A DNA stretch of 64,000 nt from Acanthosepion pharaonis (lineage: Eukaryota > Mollusca > Cephalopoda > Sepiida > Sepiidae). Positions 52,624 through 63,689 of the stretch are shown one piece after another (the first letter of the stretch is position 1; every line of letters begins with the position of its first letter). Location of the stretch: positions 1,447,501-1,511,500 of the forward strand of contig CAHIKZ030005436.1 in assembly GCA_903632075.3 (NCBI GenBank). The letters are read 5' to 3'. A program made the translations under genes and the position numbers. The notes beneath the pieces are model-generated. The model did not search any database and was not told the DNA's origin. It saw only the letters and a program-made list of their open reading frames with translations.

Positions 52624-54210
52624 TTAAATATATAACAATGTAATGAATAAAGAAAATACAACCTGTTTTTTTATCTCTTCGGTGGTATCCATACATTATA
52701 TGTCATATTGTTCTCGAAGAGCATGCAAGAACTTACGAGCAGGTTGTAACAATTTGTGTGTAGGATAAAGGAGAATAATTCATGTTTAAGGATTAAGAAG
52801 AAGAAAAAAAAATCTACTAACGGTGCCAATGGTTGTTGGAAACAGTTTGTCCTTCTGAAAGGCGATTTAACCATTTCCCCTCACTAGGTATGCAAGAAAA
52901 AATGAAAAGAAGCCGGATGTGGCGGTGACTTTTCATTGAACCGAAAATTGACATATCAACTATTGAGAAGGCAAGATTCCCGGGTAGAAAAGGAGTTCTA
53001 CCCTCTAAAATTCTTTAGTTAGAATCTTTGCTTGTTTGCGGATGATGGATATGGAAAATGCTGGGCTCGGAAAGTTTTTTCTCATTCACTCCCCTCTCCG
53101 TCACTGACAAGTAGTTGGCAACATTTCCGTACTAGGAAACAATCAAAGTAGCCAATACAGACAATATGCTATGTGCTATTTATTAGTATAATAAAACTTG
53201 TTGACAAAAAAGGCAGATTTAAAAAAGAGAAGACTAACAGTGACAAAACCTTACAGCTTACTAGAGAACATCGACCGTCGTCGACATATGATATCGTGAC
53301 AATCTCACAAGGTTCAAAGAATATATGAAAGGAAAATTTTGATCTAACATATATAGCTGATATTTATTTGCTTGAATCTCCGTCTATCATGCTGTTCCAC
53401 ATCGTATCAGGCACCATCATCTAAACAAAATTCATTTTATTATTTCCAAACTAAAAGCTTTCTTCATTTGATTAAAGATTTAATCAGTTTATTTATTATA
53501 CTTAATTTTCTCAAAGACATTTAAACAGTCAACGTGCCTTAAATTTATGATAATCGCTTTTAAATTTCCTGAACTTCAATCGTGTCTGACTAGAATTAAG
53601 CTATTAATTGGAACTGGATAATGCGAAGCAGAAGATATTGTTTTAATTAAATTATAATTGTTCATGCAGCTGTTAGATCGTTAGGAAAATCAACCTTGCA
53701 AATCAACGTTGGTATTTTTTCTTGTCGTTTCTAACTGAATCGTCTTATACTGATACGGCTAATTATATGGAGAAAAATAAACACGTCACTCAAACATATA
53801 ACACAGTTAATCTGAAGAAGAAAAAAAAACTTTTAGGTTAATTAGAATTAATTAAGACAAAAATATTTGGAAAATTATTTTCCTAATGTTGAATCTTTAA
53901 TTAATCTTCCCTTACTCTCATTAATTGATTGGCAATTTTTTTTCAAAAGCCTATCGTCCAAAACTTGTATCACTTTGAAAGCTTGAGTCGGTATTTCACT
54001 GTCGAATGCATTATTTACTCAAATATTTTTTTGAAAAATCGACCTTTCTTCGCTATGATGAAATAAAGAATTAGCGAATGAATTACAGATTTTCACCAAA
54101 CATTTAACATAAAAATTAAATCTTTATAACACTGAGACATTGAAAATTGGTTTTTATTTTGTTTTGTTCTACAGCATATTAACCACAATGGATTATTTAA
54201 TGCCGACAAT
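52624..54210. other. No feature recognised
   Basis: AT-rich, no coding motif or repeat partner noticed across 1.6 kb. One of the longer stretches that may be unique sequence. Confidence 0.45.
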
Positions 54211-54214
54211 TTTT

Positions 54215-54475
54215 ATTGCTGGTAATATTGTCCTTAAAAAATATATTGCTGGTAATTATTTTCTTTCAAAAATCTATATCTGCTAATATTTTCTTCTTAA
54301 AAATCTATGTCTTGTAATAGTTTCTTCTTAAAAATCTATATCAGGTAATATTTTTTCTTAAAAAAAATCTATATCTGGCAATATTTTTTACAAAAATGTA
54401 CAGCTGGGTAATTTTTGTTTTAAAAAATTTGTTGCTAGTAATAATGTATTGCTGGTAATAAGTTTTACAAATTAT
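54215..54475. repeat. ~40 bp degenerate minisatellite, 6-8 units
   Basis: Units share aaaaatctatatctg-taata followed by a T-rich half (ttttcttctt). Spacing varies 35-45 bp. A shorter, similar phrase (aaaatatattgctggcattt) lies before repeat C copy 2 at 30929, so the minisatellite may belong to the repeat C family. Confidence 0.8.
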
Positions 54476-54519
54476 TTTTGGTATTAAAACTATATTTACA
54501 CTTTCATAGTGTTTTACCC

Positions 54520-54730
54520 CATTTTAGGGGGTTAAATTTTTTGCCTATAGCTTGGACCCTAAAAAGTGCTACCACCCTGTGTCAGCGTGGACCTGGGAAC
54601 ACCAGCAATTAAGAGATGGTTTCATGCTCCTCAAAACCTCCTGATCAGAAGACTTGTTGGACGTAGTTTATCGTCTTACTCAGAACGCGGATGTAGTTTA
54701 TCGTCGTATCAAGGACGATTGAAAATTGTG
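54520..54730 (+). repeat. Interspersed repeat C, copy 4
   Basis: Contains tagcttggaccctaaaaagt, gctaccaccctgtgtcagcg, gctcctcaaaacctcctgat. The terminal motif gtagtttatcgtc occurs twice in tandem (54664 and 54689). Confidence 0.7.
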
Positions 54731-54959
54731 TCAAATGTTTAAATAAGCACGTCCACACAAACACGTATCTTATTTTCTCAAATTGTATTCAAATCTCTTC
54801 AGTTTTATAAATTCATTCTGAAATTTCTATTATTTAATTTTACTGAAACCCCAATATTTCAGCTTTAATCAAACTCCTCATATGATACATAATTTATTGA
54901 CAAGAGAATTAATACATCTATGTACAACTCAAACGATGTATAATAGTACCTGAATCAAA

Positions 54960-55060
54960 AGTGAAGATGATGAGACGAAAAGTGGAACATTTATTAACGA
55001 CGCGTTTCCACGACAGCGTCTTTCTATGGATTGCTCAGGTTAGAATGAAAGAAAGATTAA
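54960..55060 (+). repeat. Ribozyme-like relic
   Basis: GATGATGAGACGAAAAGTGG (54966-54985) looks like CTGATGA, a collapsed stem II and GAAA, followed by cgacgcgtttccacgacagc. No stems can be drawn. Listed because flanks resemble the other PLE-type terminal repeats. Confidence 0.25.
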
Positions 55061-55302
55061 AAAAACGGCTATAATATACGTATATACTTGAGTGTATATA
55101 CATGTATATGCCATTATATCATCATCAACATCATGGCTTCGTAAAAACGAATATGAGAGGGAGTCTCTACGTCGCTTGCAGGCATGTTTGTGACTGGTAA
55201 GTTCAATGCGGGACAAGCATATATGGTCGCAGCTGAAAATCCGGCCTGGACGCGATGGCATAGCGTTGCAGTACTTCCTCCTCTACCTCTTGTCCCTGAA
55301 TG

Positions 55303-55303
<1 letters not shown>

Positions 55304-55357
<54 letters not shown>
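55304..55357. repeat. (TA)n microsatellite
   Basis: TA run directly abutting a LINE fragment. The 240 bp before it carry short frames with no motif. Confidence 0.97.
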
Positions 55358-55358
<1 letters not shown>

Positions 55359-56130
55359 TCACCTTGAAACGGCTTGAGCGCTCTCATCAAAATTGTCTAA
55401 GGAGAATACTTAACATAAAGTAGAAGTCAATGATACCAGACACCACTGTTCTTCTCAGGACCTGTTGTCCAAGCATAGAAAACTTACTGATTACAAACCA
55501 ATGAGATGGACCGAACATGTAGTAGAGTAGGCTGCCGAAGTTGCTATTTTATGGCAAGCTTGCAAATGGTAAGCGCTCTCAGCATAAGCCAAGAAAGTGA
55601 TTTAATTACTGTAACGTGAAAGAGCTTTGGGCGGTATGGATGACTGGGAAAACCTTTCTAGTGATCGCAATAAGTGACACAGGGCTCTTGTAGAAGGATG
55701 TGAGTCAACGGAAGAAAAGAATTTAACACATGCAGCTTAGATATGAGGAAAGATATTAGCAGGAACTTGGATGGCAATACTGCAAGCTAGAAATTCGAGA
55801 GATGTCGTCGTATCCTACTGTCAAAAGCTGGATATGTTAATCATTTGAAATCACATGAGAGTTATCTCCACAGTCCGGTGATACTACATGTGTAATCGGT
55901 ATGGAAGTATGTAAATCGACATCTGGATTGAAGAAGCATCTGGTGGTGCACAAAGATGACCTATCACAACAACATTCGTTTAACCCTGTGAAGACTCTGG
56001 AGTATATGTTATCTATGCTATAGGCCTTGCAAATCAGCTGCTGGTTTGAAGAGCCACCTTCGAAGACATTCGATAGGATACAATGATATAGATTGAATGT
56101 AGGTCAGTCATCTGTGAAGATGGAGCAATC
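55358..56130 (+). mobile_element. LINE family C ORF2 C-terminus with zinc-finger-like end
   Basis: Plus-strand blocks in order: LKRLERSHQNCLRRILNIK, the E-R-F-H-x-x-C-L-R-x-I-L block; SMIPDTTVLLRTCCPSIENL; RLPKLLFYGKLANGKRSQHK; then a degraded linker with YEERY and HMQLR. Near 55900-55950 come VCKSTSGLKKHLVVH and, near 56020-56075, RPCKSAAGLKSHLRRH. The last two are tandem C-x2-C/H-type finger remnants that follow the RT in some CR1/RTE-like ORF2 proteins. RT itself is replaced by the TA run. Frameshifts are frequent. Confidence 0.75.
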
Positions 56131-56138
56131 AACACACG

Positions 56139-56140
56139 CA

Positions 56141-56212
<72 letters not shown>
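56139..56212. repeat. (CA)n(TA)n compound microsatellite
   Basis: CA then TA run between LINE C and SINE S2. Confidence 0.97.
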
Positions 56213-56214
<2 letters not shown>

Positions 56215-56218
<4 letters not shown>

Positions 56219-56635
56219 TTCTACTGACTCTCCCGTCGAATTCGACATATGAGGGTCAAGAAGATCAGTTCCTAGGAACCCGACAGCAGCACATAAGATT
56301 TGATTATAGTGGTGAAGGTTTCGTGCAGGATCATCCACACTTTTTGAAGGGCCGAATTCGGAGACCTGGTGTACTAAGTGCCACAAGGTCCCCAAACGAC
56401 CCTCCGCAGGTTTTGAATTTAGAGTTGTCCTTCTCCTAGACCAGTTGCCATCTAAAGCTACAGAACCCAGTCTGTCCTGCTATTTATCAATAGCTAGAGG
56501 GAGAAGAAGAGGATTCACACCTTTCCCTAGGGTGTTAGCACGTAAGTGAATGTAGTGGATTTGAATTCAAACTCGACTCTCCGATTCCTCAATCCAGCTG
56601 CTATCCATTACACCACCGTGCCTCCTCATATACAT
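56215..56635 (-). mobile_element. Long tRNA-headed SINE (family S2)
   Basis: Minus strand: head ggcacggtggtgtaatggat (good A-box-like start), gaatcggagagtcgagtttg, then S1-like body (cttcttctccctctagctat, gatggcaactggtctaggag). After it comes a long tail not present in S1: caaaacctgcggagggtcgt, gggccgaattcg-type text reversed, and a terminal fold gtcgaattcgac. About 420 bp; same architecture as 59062-59460. Confidence 0.75.

Positions 56636-56637
<2 letters not shown>

Positions 56638-56683
<46 letters not shown>
56638..56683. repeat. (TA)n microsatellite
   Basis: TA run at the head side of the S2 SINE. 56684-56960 holds no recognised feature. Confidence 0.97.
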
Positions 56684-56685
<2 letters not shown>

Positions 56686-57141
56686 CATATAAAATTAAAC
56701 GTTTCAGTGGACTGACTGAAAGTCAGCAACATGAAATGCTCTAATATAAATATAGATAAAACAAACAGGCTAACAAACATTCTCTTGAACCTAGATGTCG
56801 GAGGGGATAAGTTAATGTAATTTAATTTGATTTCTGGTTTCTGATTTCTCATTTATCCTCAGTGATGCCACGTCAAACACTTTTCTTCATATACAGTTTT
56901 GCCTATCTTTCATTCTAATCTGTGGAAGCCAAAGAGAACAGACGCTCATATATTGTCATATTCACGGATACATGTTGACCGCTTTCTGTTTCTTAGAATT
57001 ATTTCTAATATATCACGGCGGCATTACCGTTAGCCAGAAAAAATTGGAAATGATGCCAAAAAAATATGGAGATAAGCCGTGGTTGAGATCAATGAAAAAG
57101 TTTTATATCTGCAAGGTTCGTTTGTTCTGGGGTATCCGATA

Positions 57142-57633
57142 TCAGTCGTGGGAGACTGAGAGTTCAGAGAATAACACAAGGTAGTAGTCGAGAGAGATAT
57201 GTGGGAGAAGATTAACATGCATATGTAGTCGAGTGCGATATACACACTGGAGAAAATCAACGCGCATATGTAGTCCACAGAGATAGACTCGTGAGAGAAA
57301 TCTTCCAGGAATTATCGCATTGTAATCGTCAAAAGTTAGTCTCTGATGCTGCTGGTTTCGTCGCTGGTTGAAGGCATCGCTGTTGATGGAAGCGCCTTTG
57401 TATCGCTGCTGATGGTCTGTGCAGTGGTGTAGTCTATCGCATTCGGTTAAGCATTCCTGCCGTGGGGATCCCTCACTGGTAGCAGCCAGGTCGGATCTTT
57501 CTTTGTGGTTGAAATCGACCTTGGGTTTACAGTGAGTTAGTGGCTCAGAAAGAGCTACTGTGAAAACCATATTGGTCAGTATTTTGGAAGTGGGTTCCCG
57601 AAACCAAACAAAATTAAGGTATGTTTTTGTCAT
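57142..57633 (-). CDS. Longest open frame in the window (163 residues), not recognised
   Basis: No domain, signal peptide or transmembrane pattern is evident. The C-terminal part is encoded by three 33-45 bp imperfect tandem units (57183-57304, each starting gtagtcgagagagat / gtagtcgagtgcgat / gtagtccacagagat). Base composition is closer to balanced than the surroundings. It could be part of an unknown element, an exon fragment or chance. Its coding status is doubtful, and the 70-residue frame on the opposite strand at 56972-57184 is equally unsupported. Confidence 0.15.
   Translation of the reverse strand: MTKTYLNFVWFREPTSKILTNMVFTVALSEPLTHCKPKVDFNHKERSDLAATSEGSPRQECLTECDRLHHCTDHQQRYKGASINSDAFNQRRNQQHQRLTFDDYNAIIPGRFLSRVYLCGLHMRVDFLQCVYRTRLHMHVNLLPHISLDYYLVLFSELSVSHD
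57183..57304. repeat. Imperfect tandem repeat, ~44 bp x ~3
   Basis: Units gtagtcgagagagatatgtg..., gtagtcgagtgcgatataca..., gtagtccacagagatagact..., each containing gagaaaatcaac-like text and gcatat at the end. Confidence 0.75.
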
Positions 57634-57639
57634 AGGAGA

Positions 57640-58670
57640 TATTCAGTTTTTTTTTTTTTCAGGGTAATGCAAACACAAAGATGGATAATTAATTTACATT
57701 TATCAATTAAATTCTATTAAAGGTATTTGCATAAAAAAGAGCATTTTAAATATAAATATAACCGATTTTATGTCCTTAAATGACATAGCAAGTAATGTTT
57801 CAGATCAAATTATTGGCGTTTCGAGTATAACATAAAAGGAAAATCCATGAAGAAAATAATGAAGCTATTTCATTTTAATAAAAAAGTAAAAATTTTTAAC
57901 ACAGATTTTATCAGGATTACGCTGGGAACATAATTCTTTTTTTAATTATTATCAGAATTTTAGATTTCACATATTAGCGACTATCGTTTCGGAATATCTA
58001 AAACCTGTTCTTGTATTGGCCGTTCTCACAAACATTTTCTCGTTATCTTCCATCTTTTGTCTTAGTGGCATTATCGCCTTGCTTGAAGTGAACTAATTAA
58101 AAAAAAAAAATATTTCATTCTCGTGGACTCGTTGTTTCAAATGATGGCCAAAATGAAATCTTCACATATTTGTTACTCGGGTATAATTTCGCTTGAGAAT
58201 ATGGGCTTTATCCGTAATTTTTATGAGCAATGTATTTATTAAAAGAGAGGAAAGAATGCTGGGGAGAGCTATTATCGCTAAAGTCGAGACAGGACAGAGC
58301 ACACATACAAGAGAGAGAAGGAGAGAGAGAGAGAGCTTCTAAAGTGAATTTAACCTGATTATTAATCGGAGTTAAAGGCAAATAAATATTCAAAAATTTA
58401 TGAGATATCGAGACAAAATCCTCTTTTCGGCCATTAAAATAAATGAGTGGGTGTCGTGTTAGGCTAAAAGTATCAGTAAGCCCTATCATCGGTTTGAATA
58501 AAATAAAATACGATTTCAGAAGATATGTATACGTACATAAATATATACAACCTATTTATGCTAGCATTTACGTTATGTAATTCATTTAAGGAGGGTAGCT
58601 CCAAGAAGTATAGATCACGTCAGAGGTGAAGGTTCAAAACTTCCGTGTTAATAACTTTTGAGAATGTCCC
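57640..58670. other. No feature recognised
   Basis: AT-rich; short GA run at 58315-58335; the 93-residue frame at 58208-58489 shows no motif. Confidence 0.45.
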
Positions 58671-58672
<2 letters not shown>

Positions 58673-58736
<64 letters not shown>

Positions 58737-58770
58737 TAGAGAGATAGATAGATAGATAGATAGATAGATA
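58673..58770. repeat. (TA)n(GATA)n microsatellite
   Basis: Long TA run followed by GATA units, directly left of the fold-back. Confidence 0.97.
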
Positions 58771-58775
58771 AAACG

Positions 58776-58891
58776 TGAACATAGACGTCAACACTTAGAG
58801 GCGACAGTATGTTTCATGCTAGATGGCCTGACGATTGCATCTAGCATGAAACAGACTGTCACCTCAAGTGTTGACTTCTATGTTCGATTTT
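58776..58891. mobile_element. Fold-back element with hammerhead motif
   Basis: Arms of about 50 bp (58780-58826 and 58841-58888: gaacatagacgtcaacactt... and ...aagtgttgacttctatgttc) around a ~14 bp centre. Outer sequence recurs at 17867-17893 and, decayed, at 19795-19870. Likely the two ends of a PLE-type or retrozyme-type repeat joined with loss of the interior. Confidence 0.75.
58828..58864 (+). ncRNA. Hammerhead ribozyme candidate (stem I weak)
   Basis: CTGACGA (58828-58834; position 7 may vary), stem II with TGC/GCA and loop ATCTA, GAAA (58848-58851), a perfect 3-pair stem III (ACA/TGT, loop GAC) and GTC with cleavage expected after 58860. Stem II is closed by T-T, and the 5' side of stem I was disturbed by the fold-back join, leaving only GG/CC. 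Probably inactive as it stands. Confidence 0.5.
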
Positions 58892-58966
58892 TATATTTAC
58901 ACACCCTCTATCTCTGATATTGAGCACTTTATCCCATAAATATAGCACATCTTAAGACTATATCTC

Positions 58967-59460
<494 letters not shown>

Positions 59461-59995
59461 TATATAGTGCAATGGGTAAATTGTCGTCTAAATTACGCAA
59501 AAATGAAAATAACACTGACGTCTCATTTTACTGGATATATTTACCAAAATTACACAAAATTATCTTTATATACGAAAGAGTAATTTTATTCAATAAAATC
59601 GTCATAAGCTACAACTATGACCCTTTTACCGCCTCCTACATTCGATACTTTAACCATGTTTAATGTTCCGGTCCTCAGGGTCATAGGATAACGTTTTAAC
59701 TACAGTGCTAATCCTGCGCTGGCCATTACTGACTTTGGTCCAAGCAGGTTGTTAGTTAGTGGATTCACTCCAACTCTGCCCACGTTGTGTACTTGATAAC
59801 AGGGTAATGGAAGATCGAATGTCTTCGTTATCAAAGCGCTGGTTCGAGCAACGACGGACGTTATATTAAGAGAAGTATCTTCACAACGAAAAAGAAAAAC
59901 GAAAGATTCGTTTAGTCAATCTTTAGTTCCTTTATAAAGATATTAGTACAACAAAAATTAACACTTCTTGTATCAATCTCAAGGATGACACTGGA
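59461..59995. other. No feature recognised
   Basis: The 63-residue frame at 59472-59663 has no motif. Confidence 0.4.
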
Positions 59996-59999
59996 CCTC

Positions 60000-60960
60000 A
60001 TCTAAGTTCAAAGTTCTTCAGAGTCAGGTATCTGCTAGCATATAACGTAAATTTCAGTGGCATTCGATGCAGCATTCGCAGCGCAAGACTTCAAGATCTC
60101 ATAGCTATATACTTACTCCTGCCTCGATACCAAGGCTGATCGCTACGACAAGGTCAAAATGCCAACTGAAGTACAAAACGACCTCAAGACTGTCGTTAAC
60201 TGGGGCAAAAGATGACTTGTCAATTTTAACGCCTTCAAAACTAAACCTCCCTATTAATCATCTAAGAGACCTTTCTTTGCCTTCCATCATTATGGCTGAT
60301 GCAATCCTCCATGTATTATCCAATTTCAGGCTAACGTTCTCAGCTGACTATATCGAATCTATTGCTAGGTCAGCTGCTAAGAAAGTCGTTTCAATATCTT
60401 GCATATATATATATATATAAGCCTACCATTTGTTCTTGCTTAGAATATTACTGACACATATGGTCCGGTGCCTCTGCGATTTACCTGGAGCTCTTTGATA
60501 TGATCCAACGAAAAATCAGCAATATTATTCACCCTGATCTGGCAGCTCGACTTCAGTCACTTTCCCACAGCTGTAAAGTTGCCTCGTTTTGCCTTTTTAT
60601 AAATAATTTCAAGGTAACTGCTCGGATGAGCTCTTTCCTATGGTACCTAGATTGTATGATTTTGAGCGCAATACTAGCCCGGCGGCATGATCGTATCAAT
60701 TTACAGTTGAGCTAGCTAGATGTAGCCGTAACTTCTACGCTATCAGTTTCTTTTATCGCACTTCTCGCTTATGGAACTTTCCGCTCCATGATTTTCAGCC
60801 AACTTTAACCTGCAAGAATTTAAATATAATGCCGCTCACTATCTACTGTCCTCCTGAATGCTCTTTTCTATTTCTACTCATTACCAATTATTCTGTTCTT
60901 AATTCCTCTACACCCTGTAACCCCTTGCGTGTTAGTGGTAGTACTACCTTATTTGGGGGT
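60000..60960 (+). mobile_element. LINE family A: longest plus-strand copy
   Basis: Frame 60067-60420 includes DAILHVLSNFRLTFSADYIE then SIARSAAKKVVS, the region after the RT. A small (TA)n run (60401-60419) replaces the next codons. Then come LEYYxHIWSGASAIYLELFD, MIQRKISNIIHPDLAARLQS, LSHSCKVASFCLF, and later FFYRTSRLW. The start of the plus-strand match before 60060 is unclear. The 3' end near 60900-60960 differs from the 49.5 kb copy. Confidence 0.75.
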
Positions 60961-61338
60961 AAATAAAAAAAATGTACTTCGGCCCTAGACCGGTAATCAG
61001 CCGAAATATTCTAGGGATTCGGTGATTCCTCAATCCTTACATTAATCCCAATAATCTTAATAAACTTCCCAAATTCGGATAATTAACCACACTCTTGGGA
61101 TTAGTTACAGGGATTTCTCTTCCTTTCAACTTCAACCTTCTCCACTTTACGTTTCATACCATCACTCGATACAGGTGGTGCTAAATTCTCACTCTTCATT
61201 CTCCCTTCTTGGCATTCAGCATCAGCCTACTTCTCAGTGCAGGCATAACTGTCTTTGTGACAAATCTAATTTTTAAAGCGTATGGGCGAAAGGGCGTTGT
61301 TTTATTCTTGTCATTAATTTTAATTCTCTTGATTACTT
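60961..61338. other. No feature recognised
   Basis: A short pair ggccctagaccgg / ccgaaatattctaggg is noted but not explained. Confidence 0.4.
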
Positions 61339-61486
61339 AAGGAAGAGATAAAATTATTTCTCTGTTCCTGGACTTATCTCTGTCTAGCAAAAACATAAAC
61401 CAGATCACCTGCTCGTCAACCACAGGACCTATTGTCATAAATTCGACTCTAAAAAAGGGTTCGTTCCTTGTTTACATTTCCTAAAG
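61339..61486 (+). repeat. Direct repeat copy 1 (~145 bp)
   Basis: Shares aaggaagagataaaattatt, gacttatctc, agatcacct, gtcaac, ttcgac and aaaaagggttcgttcc with 61588-61722. A CT-rich run (61526-61566) lies between. Confidence 0.75.
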
Positions 61487-61587
61487 TTCCCAATTCGTTT
61501 TCGTCAGCGAAAATATAATCCATCTCTCACTCTCTCCCCTCCTCTCTCTCTCTCTCCCTCTCTCTCCTCATAACGATGTTTGTTTCT

Positions 61588-61722
61588 CAAGGAAGATATA
61601 AAATTATTTCCCAATTTCTAGACTTAACTCATTCCAGCGAAATATGAAGCATATCACCTTCATGCACGTCAACGATAACTTCGACCCTCAAAAAGGGTTC
61701 GTTCTTTATTTACATTTCCGAG
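61588..61722 (+). repeat. Direct repeat copy 2 (~135 bp)
   Basis: Partner of 61339-61486. Confidence 0.75.
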
Positions 61723-61879
61723 CAAGACACACAATTATTTCCAAAACTGTTTTTCTCCACATGCCAGACTCTCGATAGATAAAAACTTAAGAAGGGAAGA
61801 AATCTAGACATCCACACCTCCACCAAGGAAAATGTCTCCACCTTCTCTCTTTCTCTCTCTATCTCCCAGCTTATATTCC

Positions 61880-62608
61880 AGTTTAGGTCACAATTAACGT
61901 TTAACTACTTCATGGCCTCAGTGCCACAAAACCACGGAACCACGGCCTCCATACGACTTCGGAATCTTTTGCAACTCTTTTAAACGGTCTTCCGGCTTAG
62001 GCTGGTGAATGCTGCTATAATCATTGTTTTCAGTTCATCTTTTTGTGTTACCAGGAGTTTTTTGATCTCTCGCTCAACTGCGCCCCACACATAATAATCC
62101 AGGGTTGCCGGCTGGGGAGTTAGATAGCCATATGTAAGGATTGATCTGGTCGCAGAAGTTGTTTGACAGCCAGGACTGGATTTTCCTGTCTGCGTGGTAC
62201 GTTGCAGTATCCTGAGACCAAAAATAGGTTTTTTTCAGCAGCCACTCTCTTGACCCAGAGCAGTACTACCTCCTAAATTAGTTTGATGTAGACCTCCGTG
62301 TTGAGTCTTAGTGTCTTTGGGAAGTTGAATAGAGGAATACCGGTGCCTTAACTATTAATCACTCCAAACACCTTCGTAATCACCATTAAACTCATTCAAA
62401 TCTTTCTGAATCCTCTGCACAGTACAACATGCCATTTCCAATTTTCTGACGGAGTGAATTGCGTCATGGTACCCTTCTTCTCACAAACGGTACGCAACTG
62501 ACCCTACTATACTGTGTAGTCATCAAAATCCAAAACAAACACCGCGCATGCGTGAAATAAAAAATATAAAATGGCGACAATTTACCCATTGCACCTTCTA
62601 CATACATG
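61880..62608 (-). mobile_element. mariner-type element: transposase remnant with 5' end
   Basis: Minus strand: outer end ggtgcaatgggtaaattgtc, then MTQFTPSENWKWHVVLCRGF-type N-terminus. Further on VAAEKTYFWSQDTATYHADR and KIQSWLSNNF form the Q-D-x-A-x-x-H block with the second catalytic D. After a frameshift, DYYVWGAVEREIKKLL (62100-62055), the D-Y-x-x-W-G third-acid block, and a C-terminal helix with KPEDRLKELQK follow. The start, catalytic blocks and tail of one transposase are thus all present but frameshifted and internally shortened. Confidence 0.75.
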
Positions 62609-62918
62609 TGTGTGTGTGTAAGTTAGTGTTTCTGTTTGTGTGTGTGAGGAAAAATTACATATAATAAAAACAAAAGTATGCACAACCAATTTATGCTAAC
62701 ATTTACGCTAAAAAGACAATATTTATGAAGACAAAAGGGAATCTTTTCCTTACCATAGTGCAAAATACAATCTGTACATTTATATTCATACATTTCATCA
62801 GAGGATGAAAGGCGTTGGTAAAGATTTTGTCTTTTGTCTTTATTCATACATATCAAGCAGATGGATGTGCTCGTAAACTATTATTATTATTATTATTATT
62901 ATAACATTATAACAACTA

Positions 62919-62958
<40 letters not shown>

Positions 62959-63685
62959 GAACATTATTTTTCACTAATTAAGTTAGTTTAAGCATATATA
63001 AGTATATGTGTATGTGTATAAAACAACTTAAACGTTTTTCTAATTAACTGCGAGAGTGAATGCTCACAGAGAATGAAAATACCTACCATAAATAATTTAA
63101 TAGAGACCATTATATTATTTGATAACCTGTTAATTCTTAACGACCACAAAAAAACATAAAAAATATTAATTAAAGATCATTTCCATAATCCCATAATTTA
63201 TTAAAATATCGTTGACAAATAATAATAATGCAAATAATAATAATATTAAAAAACTATTAAAAAGAAACAAATATACAGTAACGACTAGATAGATGAAAGA
63301 GATTACATGAATCCTAATACATATTATCTAAAGAGAAAAATAAACAAATGAAACTCTTCATTTATTATAAAGCATTATCAGCATCAACAATGCAACAGAA
63401 AAAAAAATCAAAACTTCAATAATGCTATCTATGAATTTGCTTGTCTAATTGGAGAATGCTTAATTCAAGGATGACATAAACTGGTCTCACAACCACTATC
63501 TTATCACGCCGCATAACGTGTACTTTATTTGATAGTTCAATTAAATAGCACACGCAAAAACAAAACATTTAACAAATCTTTATCAATACACAAAAATAAT
63601 ATATCCCATGAACTGTAAAATTATTAAAAAATACTAAATACATAAACTATGAATATTGCATTAATGATGCTGACCCTACCAGAGA
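62609..63685. other. No gene seen; (TTA)n microsatellite at 62880-62957
   Basis: AT-rich with an interrupted TTA run. A CTGATGA at 62803-62797 on the minus strand lacks the other hammerhead parts. Confidence 0.5.
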
Positions 63686-63689
63686 TTGA

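Noticed and set aside
57471..57490. Retroviral-type primer-binding site (tggtagcagccaggtcgg)
   Set aside because: No LTR ends or gag/pol text nearby; a chance match to a tRNA 3' end cannot be excluded.
62780..62806. CTGATGA near a repeated end at 62.8 kb
   Set aside because: No stem II/GAAA follows; likewise CTGATGA at 32170 (minus) gives only an imperfect fold with GAAT.
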